64,000 bases of DNA from Thermoplasmata archaeon (lineage in GTDB: Archaea; Thermoplasmatota; Thermoplasmata; Lutacidiplasmatales; UBA184). The translations under genes and the position numbers were made by a program. Within the stretch, counting starts at the first letter, position 1. Each line of letters opens with the position of its first letter. The notes under the pieces were generated by a model, which was given only the letters and a program-made list of their open reading frames with translations, did no database searches and was not told the origin of the DNA. The DNA is taken from contig JAGWLG010000009.1 of NCBI GenBank assembly GCA_028864975.1, positions 1-64,000 on the forward strand, written 5' to 3'. Positions 49,261-57,949 of this stretch are shown here, in pieces.

Positions 49261-50208
49261 GTGATCTATCGTGAACTGCGCCGGACCGACGTCCAGCAGA
49301 TCTCGCACGAGATGCAGCTCAACTTCGGCCAGGAGCTCTCCCTCAAGGGGTGGGATCCCGCGCACTTCGAGGAGATCTTTGAACGGTCGTTCGGTTTCCC
49401 TGCGGGGTGGGTCCTGGCCATCCTTCGCGCGGTCCGACGTCCCCCGGTGCACCTCTTCGTCGCCGAGGAAGGCGGGAAGGTCGTAGGAACGACCTTCCTC
49501 TTCCTTCAGCGCACGCACGGGTACATCGGGGCCGTCATGACCGACCCCGGGTTCCGCGGGAAGGGGATTGCTTCCGAACTGCTCTCCCGGGCGGAGCGAG
49601 CGTGCGCTCGTCGAGGGCGCCGATGGGCGGTCCTGGACGTGCTCACCGACAACCACGTCGCGCGACAGCTCTACGTGAAGCGGGGATACCGCCCGCTTCG
49701 GGTCCAACACTGGCTCTCGAAGCCCCTCGCGCAACGGCGCGAGGCCTTCCGCACCGCCGGGCCGGAGATCCGGGCCATGGAAAAGGCGGACCTGGACCAG
49801 CTGCTCGACCTCTACAGCGCCCAACAGCCTCCCGAGGTGCGGGAGATCCTGGCGCCGGAGCGAGGCCTGCTCTCTCCACCAAGGTACCTCCAGTCGTTGA
49901 TGTCGGCCACGTCCGCCGCATGGTGTACGGGCGCCCTCGGGAACCCTTCGGGGTACGCCCGAGCGACCTTCACCACTCCCCGAGAGGCGGGCAACCTCGG
50001 AGCTCCGCTCTTCGCCGACCGGGCGAGCGCGGTGGAGAAGGAGGAGCTCCTGGAGACCGCGTTGGGATGGCTCGCGGCGAGCGGCGCCAGCAGCGTGGTC
50101 TGCGAGGTACCTGCGTACCAGGGCGCGGTCCTCCAGATGCTCCAGGACACCGGGTTCGAGGAACGATGGACCATGGACACGCTCGCGCTCGAGGTCAACG
50201 GCAGGTGA
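49261..50208 (+). CDS. GNAT acetyltransferase with C-terminal second domain
   Basis: This 315-residue protein begins with GTG 49261. The N-terminal half is a full GNAT domain: VAEEGGKVVGTTFLFLQRTH, the acetyl-CoA loop TDPGFRGKGIASELLSRAE, and LDVLTDNHVARQLYVKRGYR. The second half (about residues 155-315) looks like a degenerate GNAT repeat with FTTPREAGNLGAPLF and ETALGWLAASGASSVVCEVP. The acceptor is unknown. Its stop overlaps the GTG of the next gene by four bases, so the two products probably work together. Confidence 0.83.
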   Translation: MIYRELRRTDVQQISHEMQLNFGQELSLKGWDPAHFEEIFERSFGFPAGWVLAILRAVRRPPVHLFVAEEGGKVVGTTFLFLQRTHGYIGAVMTDPGFRGKGIASELLSRAERACARRGRRWAVLDVLTDNHVARQLYVKRGYRPLRVQHWLSKPLAQRREAFRTAGPEIRAMEKADLDQLLDLYSAQQPPEVREILAPERGLLSPPRYLQSLMSATSAAWCTGALGNPSGYARATFTTPREAGNLGAPLFADRASAVEKEELLETALGWLAASGASSVVCEVPAYQGAVLQMLQDTGFEERWTMDTLALEVNGR

Positions 50209-51599
50209 GCGCCCCCGGACCGAGGGGCGCCCCACGGCGTCCCGGGGTTGTGGTCTATCTCTACCCGTGCCGGATCCAGCAGGGCTGGGGCGACATCGCC
50301 GAGATGGCCCAGGCGGCCTGGGCGCTCCACCGAGCGGGGTTCGAGCTGCGGTATCTCGCGCCTCCCGAGGCCATCCACAAGCGTCCCGATCCCCGCATCG
50401 TTCCGTTCGATCCTACCGCGCCGGGTCCGATCCGCTTCCCTCCCGTGCGCCGTTTGTTCGCACCGGCGCGGAGGGGACGGGCCGTGGTGCTCGCCACATG
50501 GTGGGGTCTGAGCGCCCGTAGGTCGGACCTCGAAGGAGGTCCCCTGCCGGGGCCTCTCGAGGATGCGATCACGAGGATCGTTCGGTCGCACGGGGCCCCG
50601 AACGTTCTCCATGTCAGTTTGGAGGAGTTCGGGTCCGACCAGACCTCCCTTTCAGCCCTGGACGAGGGACTTCGTCAGGCAGGTTGGAGCGCGGCACGGC
50701 GGCAAAGGGCGCTGGCGAGCCCCCAGGGTCGGCGTCAGCAGTGCGCTTACCACCGTGCGTTCGCCCTTGCGAGAGCCGCCGAACGTGAGGGAGTAGTGCA
50801 TCTCAGCGCGACCTTCTCGCCCTCGTTGCCCGCGATGCGGGAGTTCCCCTTCCTTCTGCCCGTGGCGCCCTTCGGTCTCGGAGGGACCGCGATCCTCCGT
50901 CCTCGGGTCTGGGACCGAGGCACGTCCGCCGACCTTGCACGCTCCGCGGTCATCTGGTACGCCAGCCCGAAGAGCTCGGTGGGCTTCGCCCCCGCGTTCC
51001 TCTCCGCCCTAAAGGGACGGAGCCCGAAGGTCCTCCTGCAGGTCCGTGCCCCACCGGCGCTGGAGGAGAAACTCCTCGCCCTTCCGCAGGATGACGTGTC
51101 GGTGGAAGTGCTGGAGGAGCTCTCGCCCTCCAGGTGGAGGAGTGCCCTGGACCGGGCGCACCTTCGGGTCGTTTCCGGAAGTCAGTCGCTTGTCGAGGTG
51201 GTTCGGGGGGGCGGACCGTTTCTCTATTTCAACGGGCTCGTGGGCAAGCCCCGCGGCCCGACACGCGCCTTCCGCCGCGAAAAGCTGCTGTCGCTCGTTC
51301 GGGCTCTAGATGGGCTTCCGAGGGCCGGGGCGCTTTCCAGGGACCTCCTGGACTTTGCGGATGGCAGGAACCTGCGTTCCGTCCTCCGAAGAGCGCTTGG
51401 GTCGGAGGCGTGGCGAGAAGCGATGCGAAGGGCCCTCGCTGCCGTGGTCCTCCGCCTCACGGCGATGGATGGGGACCGGACGCTGGTCTCGATCGTTCAA
51501 GAGTTCGCGCGGAGCGGTGAGGCTGCGAACACCTTCGCGAAGCGCGTGCGCGAGCGGCACCGAGCCCGGCTGTTCCGCGTCAACCCCGAAGCACGGTGA
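50205..51599 (+). CDS. Glycosyltransferase-like hypothetical protein
   Basis: This 464-residue protein starts with GTG 50205, coupled to the GNAT gene. The start VVYLYPCRIQQGWGDIAEMA with AQAAWALHRAGFELRYL, and the late SGSQSLVEVVRGGGPFLYFN (Gly-rich loop after a helix), resemble the two-domain GT-B/MurG-like fold in which the second motif binds the nucleotide sugar. The middle (about residues 120-250) has no known motif. I cannot name donor or acceptor; a family outside glycosyltransferases is possible. Confidence 0.55.
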   Translation: MSAPGPRGAPRRPGVVVYLYPCRIQQGWGDIAEMAQAAWALHRAGFELRYLAPPEAIHKRPDPRIVPFDPTAPGPIRFPPVRRLFAPARRGRAVVLATWWGLSARRSDLEGGPLPGPLEDAITRIVRSHGAPNVLHVSLEEFGSDQTSLSALDEGLRQAGWSAARRQRALASPQGRRQQCAYHRAFALARAAEREGVVHLSATFSPSLPAMREFPFLLPVAPFGLGGTAILRPRVWDRGTSADLARSAVIWYASPKSSVGFAPAFLSALKGRSPKVLLQVRAPPALEEKLLALPQDDVSVEVLEELSPSRWRSALDRAHLRVVSGSQSLVEVVRGGGPFLYFNGLVGKPRGPTRAFRREKLLSLVRALDGLPRAGALSRDLLDFADGRNLRSVLRRALGSEAWREAMRRALAAVVLRLTAMDGDRTLVSIVQEFARSGEAANTFAKRVRERHRARLFRVNPEAR

Positions 51600-51656
51600 C
51601 CTCCACGATTTCAGGGACCCAGGGGGGTTTTCTACCCCACCCCGCTCCACGGCCGC

Positions 51657-52808
51657 ATGCAAGCCAGCGTTCTTCCACCACCGCCTGCGTCCGCCCCCCC
51701 GGCGCCGTCGTCCCTCCCCGCGTCCGAGGCCGCTGTGGCCCGAAAGGTCCTCAAGGAGACCCTGCGGGTGAAGAAGGGTGAGAACGTCGTCATCGAGACC
51801 TGGAACCATACCCTCGATCTCGCCCGAGCTTTCGTGCTCGAGGCCCGGAAGTTGGGCGCACATCCGGTCCTCCTCTTCGAGGACGAGCGGACCTACTGGG
51901 ATAGCGTGGACTCGGCCGACCCCCGGGAGCTCGGCAAGGTCGGGAGCCACGAATGGGCACTCTTGTCGAAGGCCCAGGCCTATGTCTTCCTCTGGGGACC
52001 GGAGGACCGGCCCCGATTCCGACGGCTCGACCCGAAAGTGATGGAGAAGCTTCACGCGTACAACGACGAGTGGTACGCGCGGGCGAAGCGCGCCCGCCTT
52101 CGCGGGGCCCGGATGGAGATCGGTCGCGTCACCGAGGCGAATGCGCAGCAGTTCAACGTCCCTCTCGCCGCCTGGCGCCAGGAGGTCCTGGAGGCGACCA
52201 TGGCCGACACCGCGACGATGGTGCGAGAGGGGAAGCACCTCGCGCAGGTCCTGCAACGGGGCAAGCGGGTCACGATCGATCATCCCAACGGCACACACCT
52301 GGAGCTTCAGCTTCGGGGAAAGCGTCCGGTGGTGGAGGATGGCGTCGTCGGCGCGGAGGACGTTGCCGCAGGACAGAACATGACCAGCGTTCCCGGAGGA
52401 TACGTCGCGGTCGCGCTTGATGAACGCTACGGGGAAGGGACGTTCCGATCGAACCGCACGAGCTTCCTCTCGGGCGGCCGGGCCGAAGGAGGGGAGTGGA
52501 CGATCTCGGGCGGCCGCCTCACTGCGTCGACCTACCGGAGCGGCGGCGAGTTTTTCTCGGCCCCCTTCGAGAAGGCCCCGAAGAAGGGGAGGGACCAACT
52601 GGGGATGCTTTCGATCGGTCTCAACCCCCGGATCTCGAGCTCTCCCCAGATGGAGGACCAGGAGCGCGGCGTGGTCCTGGTCACGTTGGGAAGGAACGAC
52701 AACGTGGGCGGGAGCAACAAGGTCCCGTTCCTGACGTGGCTCGCTCTGGGAGGGGCCAACGTGTCGGTGGACGGCAAGCCCCTGGTCGCGGGTGGGAACA
52801 TCGTCTGA
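51657..52808 (+). CDS. M29-type aminopeptidase-like protein
   Basis: This is a 383-residue protein. After a Pro/Ala-rich 25-residue N-terminus, VLKETLRVKKGENVVIETWN and LARAFVLEARKLGAHPVLLF match the opening of thermophilic M29 metallo-aminopeptidases. GRVTEANAQQFNVP, RGKRVTIDHPNGTHLELQL and the late ISSSPQMEDQERGVVLVTLG with GGSNKVPFLTWL are at the positions of the later motifs. Several metal ligands of active M29 enzymes (the final H-x-D/H-x-D-x-M region) are not obvious, so activity is uncertain. Confidence 0.7.
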   Translation: MQASVLPPPPASAPPAPSSLPASEAAVARKVLKETLRVKKGENVVIETWNHTLDLARAFVLEARKLGAHPVLLFEDERTYWDSVDSADPRELGKVGSHEWALLSKAQAYVFLWGPEDRPRFRRLDPKVMEKLHAYNDEWYARAKRARLRGARMEIGRVTEANAQQFNVPLAAWRQEVLEATMADTATMVREGKHLAQVLQRGKRVTIDHPNGTHLELQLRGKRPVVEDGVVGAEDVAAGQNMTSVPGGYVAVALDERYGEGTFRSNRTSFLSGGRAEGGEWTISGGRLTASTYRSGGEFFSAPFEKAPKKGRDQLGMLSIGLNPRISSSPQMEDQERGVVLVTLGRNDNVGGSNKVPFLTWLALGGANVSVDGKPLVAGGNIV

Positions 52809-52816
52809 CCCTCACC

Positions 52817-53446
52817 ATGACCGGCCGGTCTGACCCCTCCGCGGTCCGGAAGGTCCGCCCCCACGCGAACTGGAGGGGCTCGTTCGAACGCCCCCTGCCT
52901 CGTAGCTTCTTCGCGCGCCCCACGGCTCGGGTCGCGAGGGACCTGTTGGGATGTTACCTCGCTCGTTCTCCCGAGGATGGTGGCCCGGAGGGGTGGCGGG
53001 TGGGACGCGTGGTGGAGACCGAGGCCTACGTGGCCAACGATCCCGCCAACCACGCCGCGAGAGGGATGACCGAGCGCAACCGGTCGATGTTCCTCGGGCC
53101 GGGGCATGTCTACATCTATCGGATCCACCAGGTCCACTGCGCGAACCTCACGACCGCTCCCGGGCAGGCCGTGCTCCTGCGCGCGGTGGAACCGGTCACC
53201 CCTCTCCCCTCCGCGCCACGGGGGCCCGGACTGCTGTGTCGGGCCTTCGGGCTCGAACGCACCCAGGACGGGGCCGATGCGGTCAGGGGGGAACTTCGGG
53301 TCCTTCCGCGCGACCAGGCCCCTCCCCAGTTCGTCGCGGTCCCCCGGGTGGGCATCCGGCTCGCGTCCGAGCGGCGGTTGCGATTCCTCGTCCCGACCTC
53401 CCCGTGGGTCTCGAAACGGCCATCGCTCCGAAGGAAGGGAGCATGA
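52817..53446 (+). CDS. 3-methyladenine DNA glycosylase (MPG/AAG family)
   Basis: This 209-residue repair enzyme excises alkylated purines. RSFFARPTARVARDLLGCYL, VETEAYVANDPANHAARGMT (catalytic Glu and the base-flipping region), RNRSMFLGPGHVYIYRIHQV and GPGLLCRAFGLER are all in family order. The N-terminus has a basic extension of about 30 residues. It is 8 bases after the aminopeptidase gene and overlaps the DUF72 gene by four bases. Confidence 0.92.
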   Translation: MTGRSDPSAVRKVRPHANWRGSFERPLPRSFFARPTARVARDLLGCYLARSPEDGGPEGWRVGRVVETEAYVANDPANHAARGMTERNRSMFLGPGHVYIYRIHQVHCANLTTAPGQAVLLRAVEPVTPLPSAPRGPGLLCRAFGLERTQDGADAVRGELRVLPRDQAPPQFVAVPRVGIRLASERRLRFLVPTSPWVSKRPSLRRKGA

Positions 53447-54267
53447 CCGCGGGCAAGGTCCTCATCGGCTGCTCCGGCTGGGACTACCCTGAATGGGTGG
53501 GGCGCTTCTATCCCGCTCGCGGGCAGGTCGACCGACTTGCGCGCTACTCCCAGGTGTTCCCTGTTGTCGAGGTCGATTCGAGCTTCTACAACATTCCCAC
53601 GGAACGGACCGTGGAAAGATGGGACCACCGCACCCCCCGGGGTTTTCGGTTCGCGGCGAAGTTCCCCCAGGAGATCACCCACCGTCGGCGCCTCGAGGAC
53701 TGCGCGGAGCCCCTGGAAGCCCACTATCGAGCGTTCCACCCGCTCATCCGAAGCGGGAAGGTCGTAGCGTTCCTACTGCAGCTTCCCCCGTCGCTGCCGT
53801 TCGACGAGAGCAAGGTCCGTGGGTTCTACGCGACCCTGCCCACGGACCCCCCCGTGGCGGTCGAGTTCCGCGAGAAAAGCTGGCTCTGCCCCGCCTCCTA
53901 CGACCTCCTGCGGGAATACCACCTTTCGACGACGATCGTGGACGAACCGTTCCTTCCCGCGGACCTCACGCTGACCAACCCCGACCTTGCCTACATGAGA
54001 TGGCATGGGAGGGGAACGACGGTCTGGTACGACTACCGGTACAGCCGTGACGAGCTCAAGGCGTGGGTCCCACGGGTGGAGGAGGTGGCGTCGAAGGCGA
54101 AGCTCTTCTTGGGTTTCTTCAACAACCATTTCCGGGGCGACGCCCCGGCCAACGCGCTCGAGATCGACGAGATGCTGGGGATAGGGCCTCCGCCGTGGAG
54201 CGGCAGGCTTGACCAACCGGCCATCCCCTCGGCGTCCACCGCTCCGGCCTCCACGGACGCTCCCTGA
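53443..54267 (+). CDS. DUF72 (YecE-like) barrel protein
   Basis: This 274-residue TIM-barrel protein of the DUF72 family has LIGCSGWDYPEWVGRFYP at the start, VEVDSSFYNIPTERTVERWD, FRFAAKFPQEITH, FLLQLPPSLPFDE, VAVEFREKSW and AYMRWHGRGTTVWYDYRYS, then FFNNHFRGDAPANALE. The conserved aromatic and acidic residues line a barrel mouth; the reaction is unknown. Coupling to a DNA glycosylase suggests, but does not show, a role in nucleic-acid repair. Confidence 0.9.
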   Translation: MTAGKVLIGCSGWDYPEWVGRFYPARGQVDRLARYSQVFPVVEVDSSFYNIPTERTVERWDHRTPRGFRFAAKFPQEITHRRRLEDCAEPLEAHYRAFHPLIRSGKVVAFLLQLPPSLPFDESKVRGFYATLPTDPPVAVEFREKSWLCPASYDLLREYHLSTTIVDEPFLPADLTLTNPDLAYMRWHGRGTTVWYDYRYSRDELKAWVPRVEEVASKAKLFLGFFNNHFRGDAPANALEIDEMLGIGPPPWSGRLDQPAIPSASTAPASTDAP

Positions 54268-54434
54268 AGGTCGTGGACACGCAGGGACGGGCGGCAACGC
54301 CAACCCTGCCCGCAAAGGACTTCGTTCGTCGTCCCCACGGTGCGGTCGCTGCTCCGCCGGGCCAACGATGGGTCCCAGCAGGTCGGATGGGTCCCGGGCC
54401 TTCCGATGCGTGAAACGCCACGCGGAGGACCCGC

Positions 54435-54635
54435 TCAGTGCTTGCGGATGAGGTTCTTCGGGTGGACGTTGCCGCTCTTGGGCTTAGCCCACGCGTATCC
54501 GCGAAGACGGGCGGTGCTCCCGAACCCGCAGCGGGCGCAGGAGCGCTTGCGCACGTGGTAGGAGTGATGGCCGCACCTCCGGCAGCGGATGTGGACGATC
54601 CGTCCACCGCTGCGGGATGGTGTTCCCTTACCCAT
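54435..54635 (-). CDS. rpl37e: Ribosomal protein L37e
   Basis: This 66-residue basic zinc-ribbon protein of the large subunit has IRCRRCGHHSYHVRKRSCAR followed by CGFGSTARLRGYAW, the two C-x2-C halves of the L37e zinc site. It lies 24 bases after the LSm gene, the arrangement conserved in many archaea. The 54268-54434 gap to its right-hand neighbour holds no visible gene. Confidence 0.95.
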   Translation of the reverse strand: MGKGTPSRSGGRIVHIRCRRCGHHSYHVRKRSCARCGFGSTARLRGYAWAKPKSGNVHPKNLIRKH

Positions 54636-54659
54636 CGGACCTCTTCTCCTGGGGCCCCC

Positions 54660-54872
54660 CTAGGGGGCAACGTACAGAACGCTGTCGCCCCTGAAGAGCG
54701 CGGTCCCACAGGGCTTGGTCGTGCCGTTCTCCAGCACCTCGACGGTGTCGTTCAGGACGAGGTTCATGTGCTGGTCGAACCCGTCCAGGACCCCACGGTA
54801 GGTCTTCCCGCCCTTGACCTCGACCAGGACCGACTGGCGGAGGTACTTTTGGAAGACCTCGATGGGCTTCAT
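54660..54872 (-). CDS. Sm-like RNA-binding protein (LSm)
   Basis: This is a 70-residue archaeal Sm protein forming a heptameric ring for U-rich RNA. Sm1 motif: VLVEVKGGKTYRGVLDGFDQ with HMNLVLNDTVE. Sm2 motif: TALFRGDSVLYVAP, containing the R-G-D-S variant of the I-R-G-x-x-[IV] signature. The start at ATG 54872 fits the family; the longer frame upstream is not protein-like. It is co-transcribed with L37e. Confidence 0.95.
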   Translation of the reverse strand: MKPIEVFQKYLRQSVLVEVKGGKTYRGVLDGFDQHMNLVLNDTVEVLENGTTKPCGTALFRGDSVLYVAP

Positions 54873-54909
54873 GGGGGTGCGGGGCACCTGCGGGACCGTT
54901 CTTAACGTT

Positions 54910-55272
54910 TCACGCCGAGGGCGCGGGAAGCCGGACCAGGGGCCGACCACAACGGGGACAGAGCGAGGTACTCTTCTCCTCTCGCCACCCACAGGCGGTG
55001 CACAGCCACTTCCCCGGATAGGCCCTTGGCCTCCTCCACCAGGGGAGGGGCGCTTCGGACGGGAGGGGCGCCCCGGGTCGGACCAGGGCGCGGCTCCAGC
55101 GCCCTTCGTCCCAGAAGAGCACCAGGCCAAGAGCGAGGATCGCCCCCCCAGCGGCAAGGTACCTCCAACCGCTTCCCGCCGCTCCCAGGGTGGTCAGGAG
55201 GGCCCCCAGCAGGACGAGGAGGTTGGCCGCCGGCAAGCGGACCATCTTGCGTAGGACCGGGGACGGTGCCAA
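54910..55272 (-). CDS. Membrane protein with C-terminal zinc ribbon
   Basis: This 120-residue protein has two hydrophobic helices (LPAANLLVLLGALLTTLGAA and WRYLAAGGAILALGLVLFW), an Arg/Pro-rich linker, and a zinc ribbon with CTACGWREEKSTSLCPRCG. The topology puts the ribbon in the cytosol. Function unknown; nucleic-acid or protein binding at the membrane is plausible. It lies upstream of LSm on the same strand and may share its transcript. Confidence 0.65.
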   Translation of the reverse strand: MAPSPVLRKMVRLPAANLLVLLGALLTTLGAAGSGWRYLAAGGAILALGLVLFWDEGRWSRALVRPGAPLPSEAPLPWWRRPRAYPGKWLCTACGWREEKSTSLCPRCGRPLVRLPAPSA

Positions 55273-55324
55273 GGCGACCTGCTTTCCCCCTCACGGCCAA
55301 GGGGAGGGACGGGAACGTCCGCGT

Positions 55325-55331
55325 GTAAATA
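55325..55331 (+). promoter_or_regulatory. TATA box of folP
   Basis: TGTAAAT AG at 55325-55331 is centred 27 bases before the ATG at 55355, predicting a leaderless transcript and supporting this start over longer frames. Confidence 0.55.
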
Positions 55332-55354
55332 GCCAGGACGAGTGGTCGGTAGCC

Positions 55355-56302
55355 ATGACGAGGTCCCGCGCGCGGAGCGCTTCAGGGAAGGCCCCGGAGA
55401 AGATGGCCGCCTCCCCGAACCCTCGAACGGTCCGCACCCTCCGCTTGGGGCACGGACGCGTCCTTCCGATCGGGGCCAGGACGCTCGTCATGGGCGTTGT
55501 CAACGCCACCCCCGACTCGTTCTTCGATGGCGGACGCTTCGCGACGGTCCCGGCGGCCGTCGACCACGCCCTGAGGTTGGTGTCCGAGGGAGCTGACCTC
55601 GTCGACGTCGGAGGGGAGTCGACCCGCCCAGGGGCGAGGGAGGTCTCTGCCGCCGAGGAGCTCTGTCGGGTCGTTCCCGTCCTCGAGTCCCTTCGAGGAC
55701 GCGTCAAGGTCCCGATCTCCATCGACACCCGAAAGCCCCAGGTCGCAGAAGCGGCGATCCGGGCCGGTGCGGACCTCGTGAACGATGTCGAAGGCCTGGG
55801 ATCTCCAGCGATGCGAGAGGTCGTGCGACGCGAAGGCGTTGCGGCCGTCATCATGCACATGCGGGGTGCTCCAAAGGACATGCAGCAAGATACCCGCTAC
55901 GACGACGTCGTAGGGGAAGTGCGCGACTTCCTCCGGCAGCAAGCCCTCGCCGCCGAACACATGGGGATCCCTCATGACCAGCTCGTTATCGATCCCGGGA
56001 TCGGGTTCGGGAAGTCGGTCGAAGGGAACCTGGAGCTCCTGCGGAGCCTCCCGGAACTGCGATCGTTGGGCTATCCCCTGATGGTCGGCGCATCGAGGAA
56101 GTCGTTCCTAGGGGCACTGCTCGGCGGAGTCCCCACCGAGCAACGCTTGGGGGCTTCCGTCGCCGCGGCCCTCGCCGCCAGCCTCGGAGGGGCCGACATC
56201 GTTCGCGTCCACGACGTGGCCCCGACGGTGGAAGCGCTCAAGGTCGCCGACGCGGTCCGCTCGGGCGCGTCGCGGGGTCGGCCCGTTCCGTCGGACCCCT
56301 AG
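55355..56302 (+). CDS. folP: Dihydropteroate synthase
   Basis: This 315-residue pterin-binding barrel condenses a pterin pyrophosphate with p-aminobenzoate or an archaeal equivalent. MGVVNATPDSFFDGGRF, DVGGESTRPGAREVSAAEEL, SIDTRKPQVAEAAI, NDVEGLGS, the MHMRGAPKDMQ loop and IDPGIGFGKSVEGNLELLR are classical. The first 40 residues are a basic extension. No other folate or methanopterin gene is in the window. Confidence 0.93.
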   Translation: MTRSRARSASGKAPEKMAASPNPRTVRTLRLGHGRVLPIGARTLVMGVVNATPDSFFDGGRFATVPAAVDHALRLVSEGADLVDVGGESTRPGAREVSAAEELCRVVPVLESLRGRVKVPISIDTRKPQVAEAAIRAGADLVNDVEGLGSPAMREVVRREGVAAVIMHMRGAPKDMQQDTRYDDVVGEVRDFLRQQALAAEHMGIPHDQLVIDPGIGFGKSVEGNLELLRSLPELRSLGYPLMVGASRKSFLGALLGGVPTEQRLGASVAAALAASLGGADIVRVHDVAPTVEALKVADAVRSGASRGRPVPSDP

Positions 56303-56769
56303 GCGCCTCGGGACCGCCGCGCGCGTCGGGCCCTGCGCGGCCCCTCGGGTCTCGGCAGGGCCGCAGCGTCCTCTCGCTCGACAGCGACCTCGGTCAGCTC
56401 GCTGGGCTCCTCAGGGGCAGGCACCGGAGCTTGAGAGGTGCCAGCCTTCCTTTGGACCTCTCCCAGCTCGAGCAACATCGAGTTCGTCGCCTCCTGGAGG
56501 GCGAAGAGGAACGCGCGCTCGGCCTCCTTGACGGAAGCAAGCACCCTCGGGTCCCGGGGGCCCCGACGCAGGCCCTCCTCCGCGGCCTTCCGAAAGGCGG
56601 AGACGGCGTGGAGGCCGGACATGAGCGTCGAGGGGTTCAGAAGGGCCGCGAGGAGGAGCTTCGCATGCCGGTCCAGCTCCCCCTGGATGAACGTCGGCTC
56701 GGGGAGCCACTTTCGGATCTTCTCGCGCGCGGCCGTCGCTTGAGGTTTCGCTTGGGACCTACGAGGCAT
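56299..56769 (-). CDS. Hypothetical helical protein with basic tail
   Basis: This 156-residue protein's core is helical (DRHAKLLLAALLNPSTLMSG, VLASVKEAERAFLFALQEAT) and followed by an acidic then Arg-rich low-complexity tail. Its ATG overlaps the stop of the ArsA-type ATPase by 11 bases, so it is the last gene of that operon and may be an accessory factor. No family is recognised. Confidence 0.55.
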   Translation of the reverse strand: MPRRSQAKPQATAAREKIRKWLPEPTFIQGELDRHAKLLLAALLNPSTLMSGLHAVSAFRKAAEEGLRRGPRDPRVLASVKEAERAFLFALQEATNSMLLELGEVQRKAGTSQAPVPAPEEPSELTEVAVEREDAAALPRPEGPRRARRARRSRGA

Positions 56770-57949
56770 GTTGGGGGACCTCCTTGGAAGGTAGGAACTC
56801 GATGAGGAGGGACCCCCCCGAGAAGACGGCCTTCCCGAGCTTGGCCCCGATGTACGCGTAGGGCAGGAGCAACGTCCGCCGGTACCATCCCACCTTGACG
56901 TAGAGCGTGTCGCCGCGCGAGGAGACCTCGAGCGCCTCCTCCCCCGCGAACGGGAGCTCGATCTTCACGTACTTCTTCCCCGATCGGGAGAAGAAGCGGA
57001 CCGGCTGGGCCCGCGCGAAGATCCTCGTCGGGTCCTCCGCGTCGAACACGTCCGTGCCGAGGCGGCGAAGCCGCTCCAGGCCCAGGACCTCATGGGGATA
57101 GCGGGGCGAGCGCCGCATCGGGACGCCACCGAAGTACTCCTCGATGAGACCCAGGTTCGCTTTCTGCTCCGCGAGTGCCTGCTCGAAGAACTTCCCGTCC
57201 AGCTGGTCCGAGAAGACCCGGTTCACGACGAGCATCTCGATCGGCAGACCGAAGAGGCAGAGGTAGGTGTAGGCCCGCTGGGTCTCGGTGATGACCATCC
57301 GCTCGGGATTGAGCACGAGACGGACAGAGGTCCGGTCCGGGTCAGAGAGCATGTTGCGCACCCGACGGAAGCGCAGGTAGAGGTCCTCCAGCGATTCGAA
57401 GAACCGGTCCGAGGGCAGCGGGGTGCGCATGAGGCGCCCCACCGTGGGTCGGGCGACCTTCATCATCCTCTTCTCGAGCTTGAAGAACCGGTCGAAGTAC
57501 CACTGGACGGCGTCCGGGAAGGAGAGGAGCCGAAGCGTGTCGGCCGTCGGAGCGGTGTCGACGATGGCGACGTCCCAGGACTTCTCCCTCTCGTACCGCT
57601 CGAGGAGGAGCAGAGCGGCGATGAGCTCCATGCCGGGGATCACCACGACCTCCTTGGCCGTGATCTCCTCGACCCCCTGGGACTGGAGCAGGGCGGTGAG
57701 GTAGTTCGAGATCTCGGCCCAATGGCGTTCCATCTCGGCCAGGACGTCGATCTCCTGTCCCCACAGTCGGTCGGTCACCTTCGTGGGGTCGCGCCCGAGC
57801 GATACCTGGAGCGAGTCCCCGAGCGAGTGCGCGCTATCGGTCGACATGACGAGCGTGCGGTGGCCATGGGCGGCGGAGGCGAGCGCCGTGGCGGCCGCGA
57901 GGCTCGTCTTCCCCACGCCGCCCTTCCCCGTGTAGATGATGGTCCTCAC
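56759..57949 (-). CDS. ArsA/Get3-type ATPase with C-terminal Hsp20-like domain
   Basis: This 396-residue P-loop ATPase has the deviant Walker A GKGGVGKTSLAAATALASA, switch I DSAHSLGDSL, switch II DTAPTADTLRLLSFP, and VVNRVF as the A-loop region. After about residue 305 a beta-sandwich domain (KKYVKIELPFAGEEALEVSS, DTLYVKVGWYRRTLLLPY) resembles the alpha-crystallin-like domain of some archaeal and bacterial ArsA/Get3 homologues. No arsenic genes are present, so a role in tail-anchored membrane protein targeting is more likely. Begins with GTG 57949, overlapping the zinc-ribbon gene. Confidence 0.88.
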   Translation of the reverse strand: MRTIIYTGKGGVGKTSLAAATALASAAHGHRTLVMSTDSAHSLGDSLQVSLGRDPTKVTDRLWGQEIDVLAEMERHWAEISNYLTALLQSQGVEEITAKEVVVIPGMELIAALLLLERYEREKSWDVAIVDTAPTADTLRLLSFPDAVQWYFDRFFKLEKRMMKVARPTVGRLMRTPLPSDRFFESLEDLYLRFRRVRNMLSDPDRTSVRLVLNPERMVITETQRAYTYLCLFGLPIEMLVVNRVFSDQLDGKFFEQALAEQKANLGLIEEYFGGVPMRRSPRYPHEVLGLERLRRLGTDVFDAEDPTRIFARAQPVRFFSRSGKKYVKIELPFAGEEALEVSSRGDTLYVKVGWYRRTLLLPYAYIGAKLGKAVFSGGSLLIEFLPSKEVPQHAS

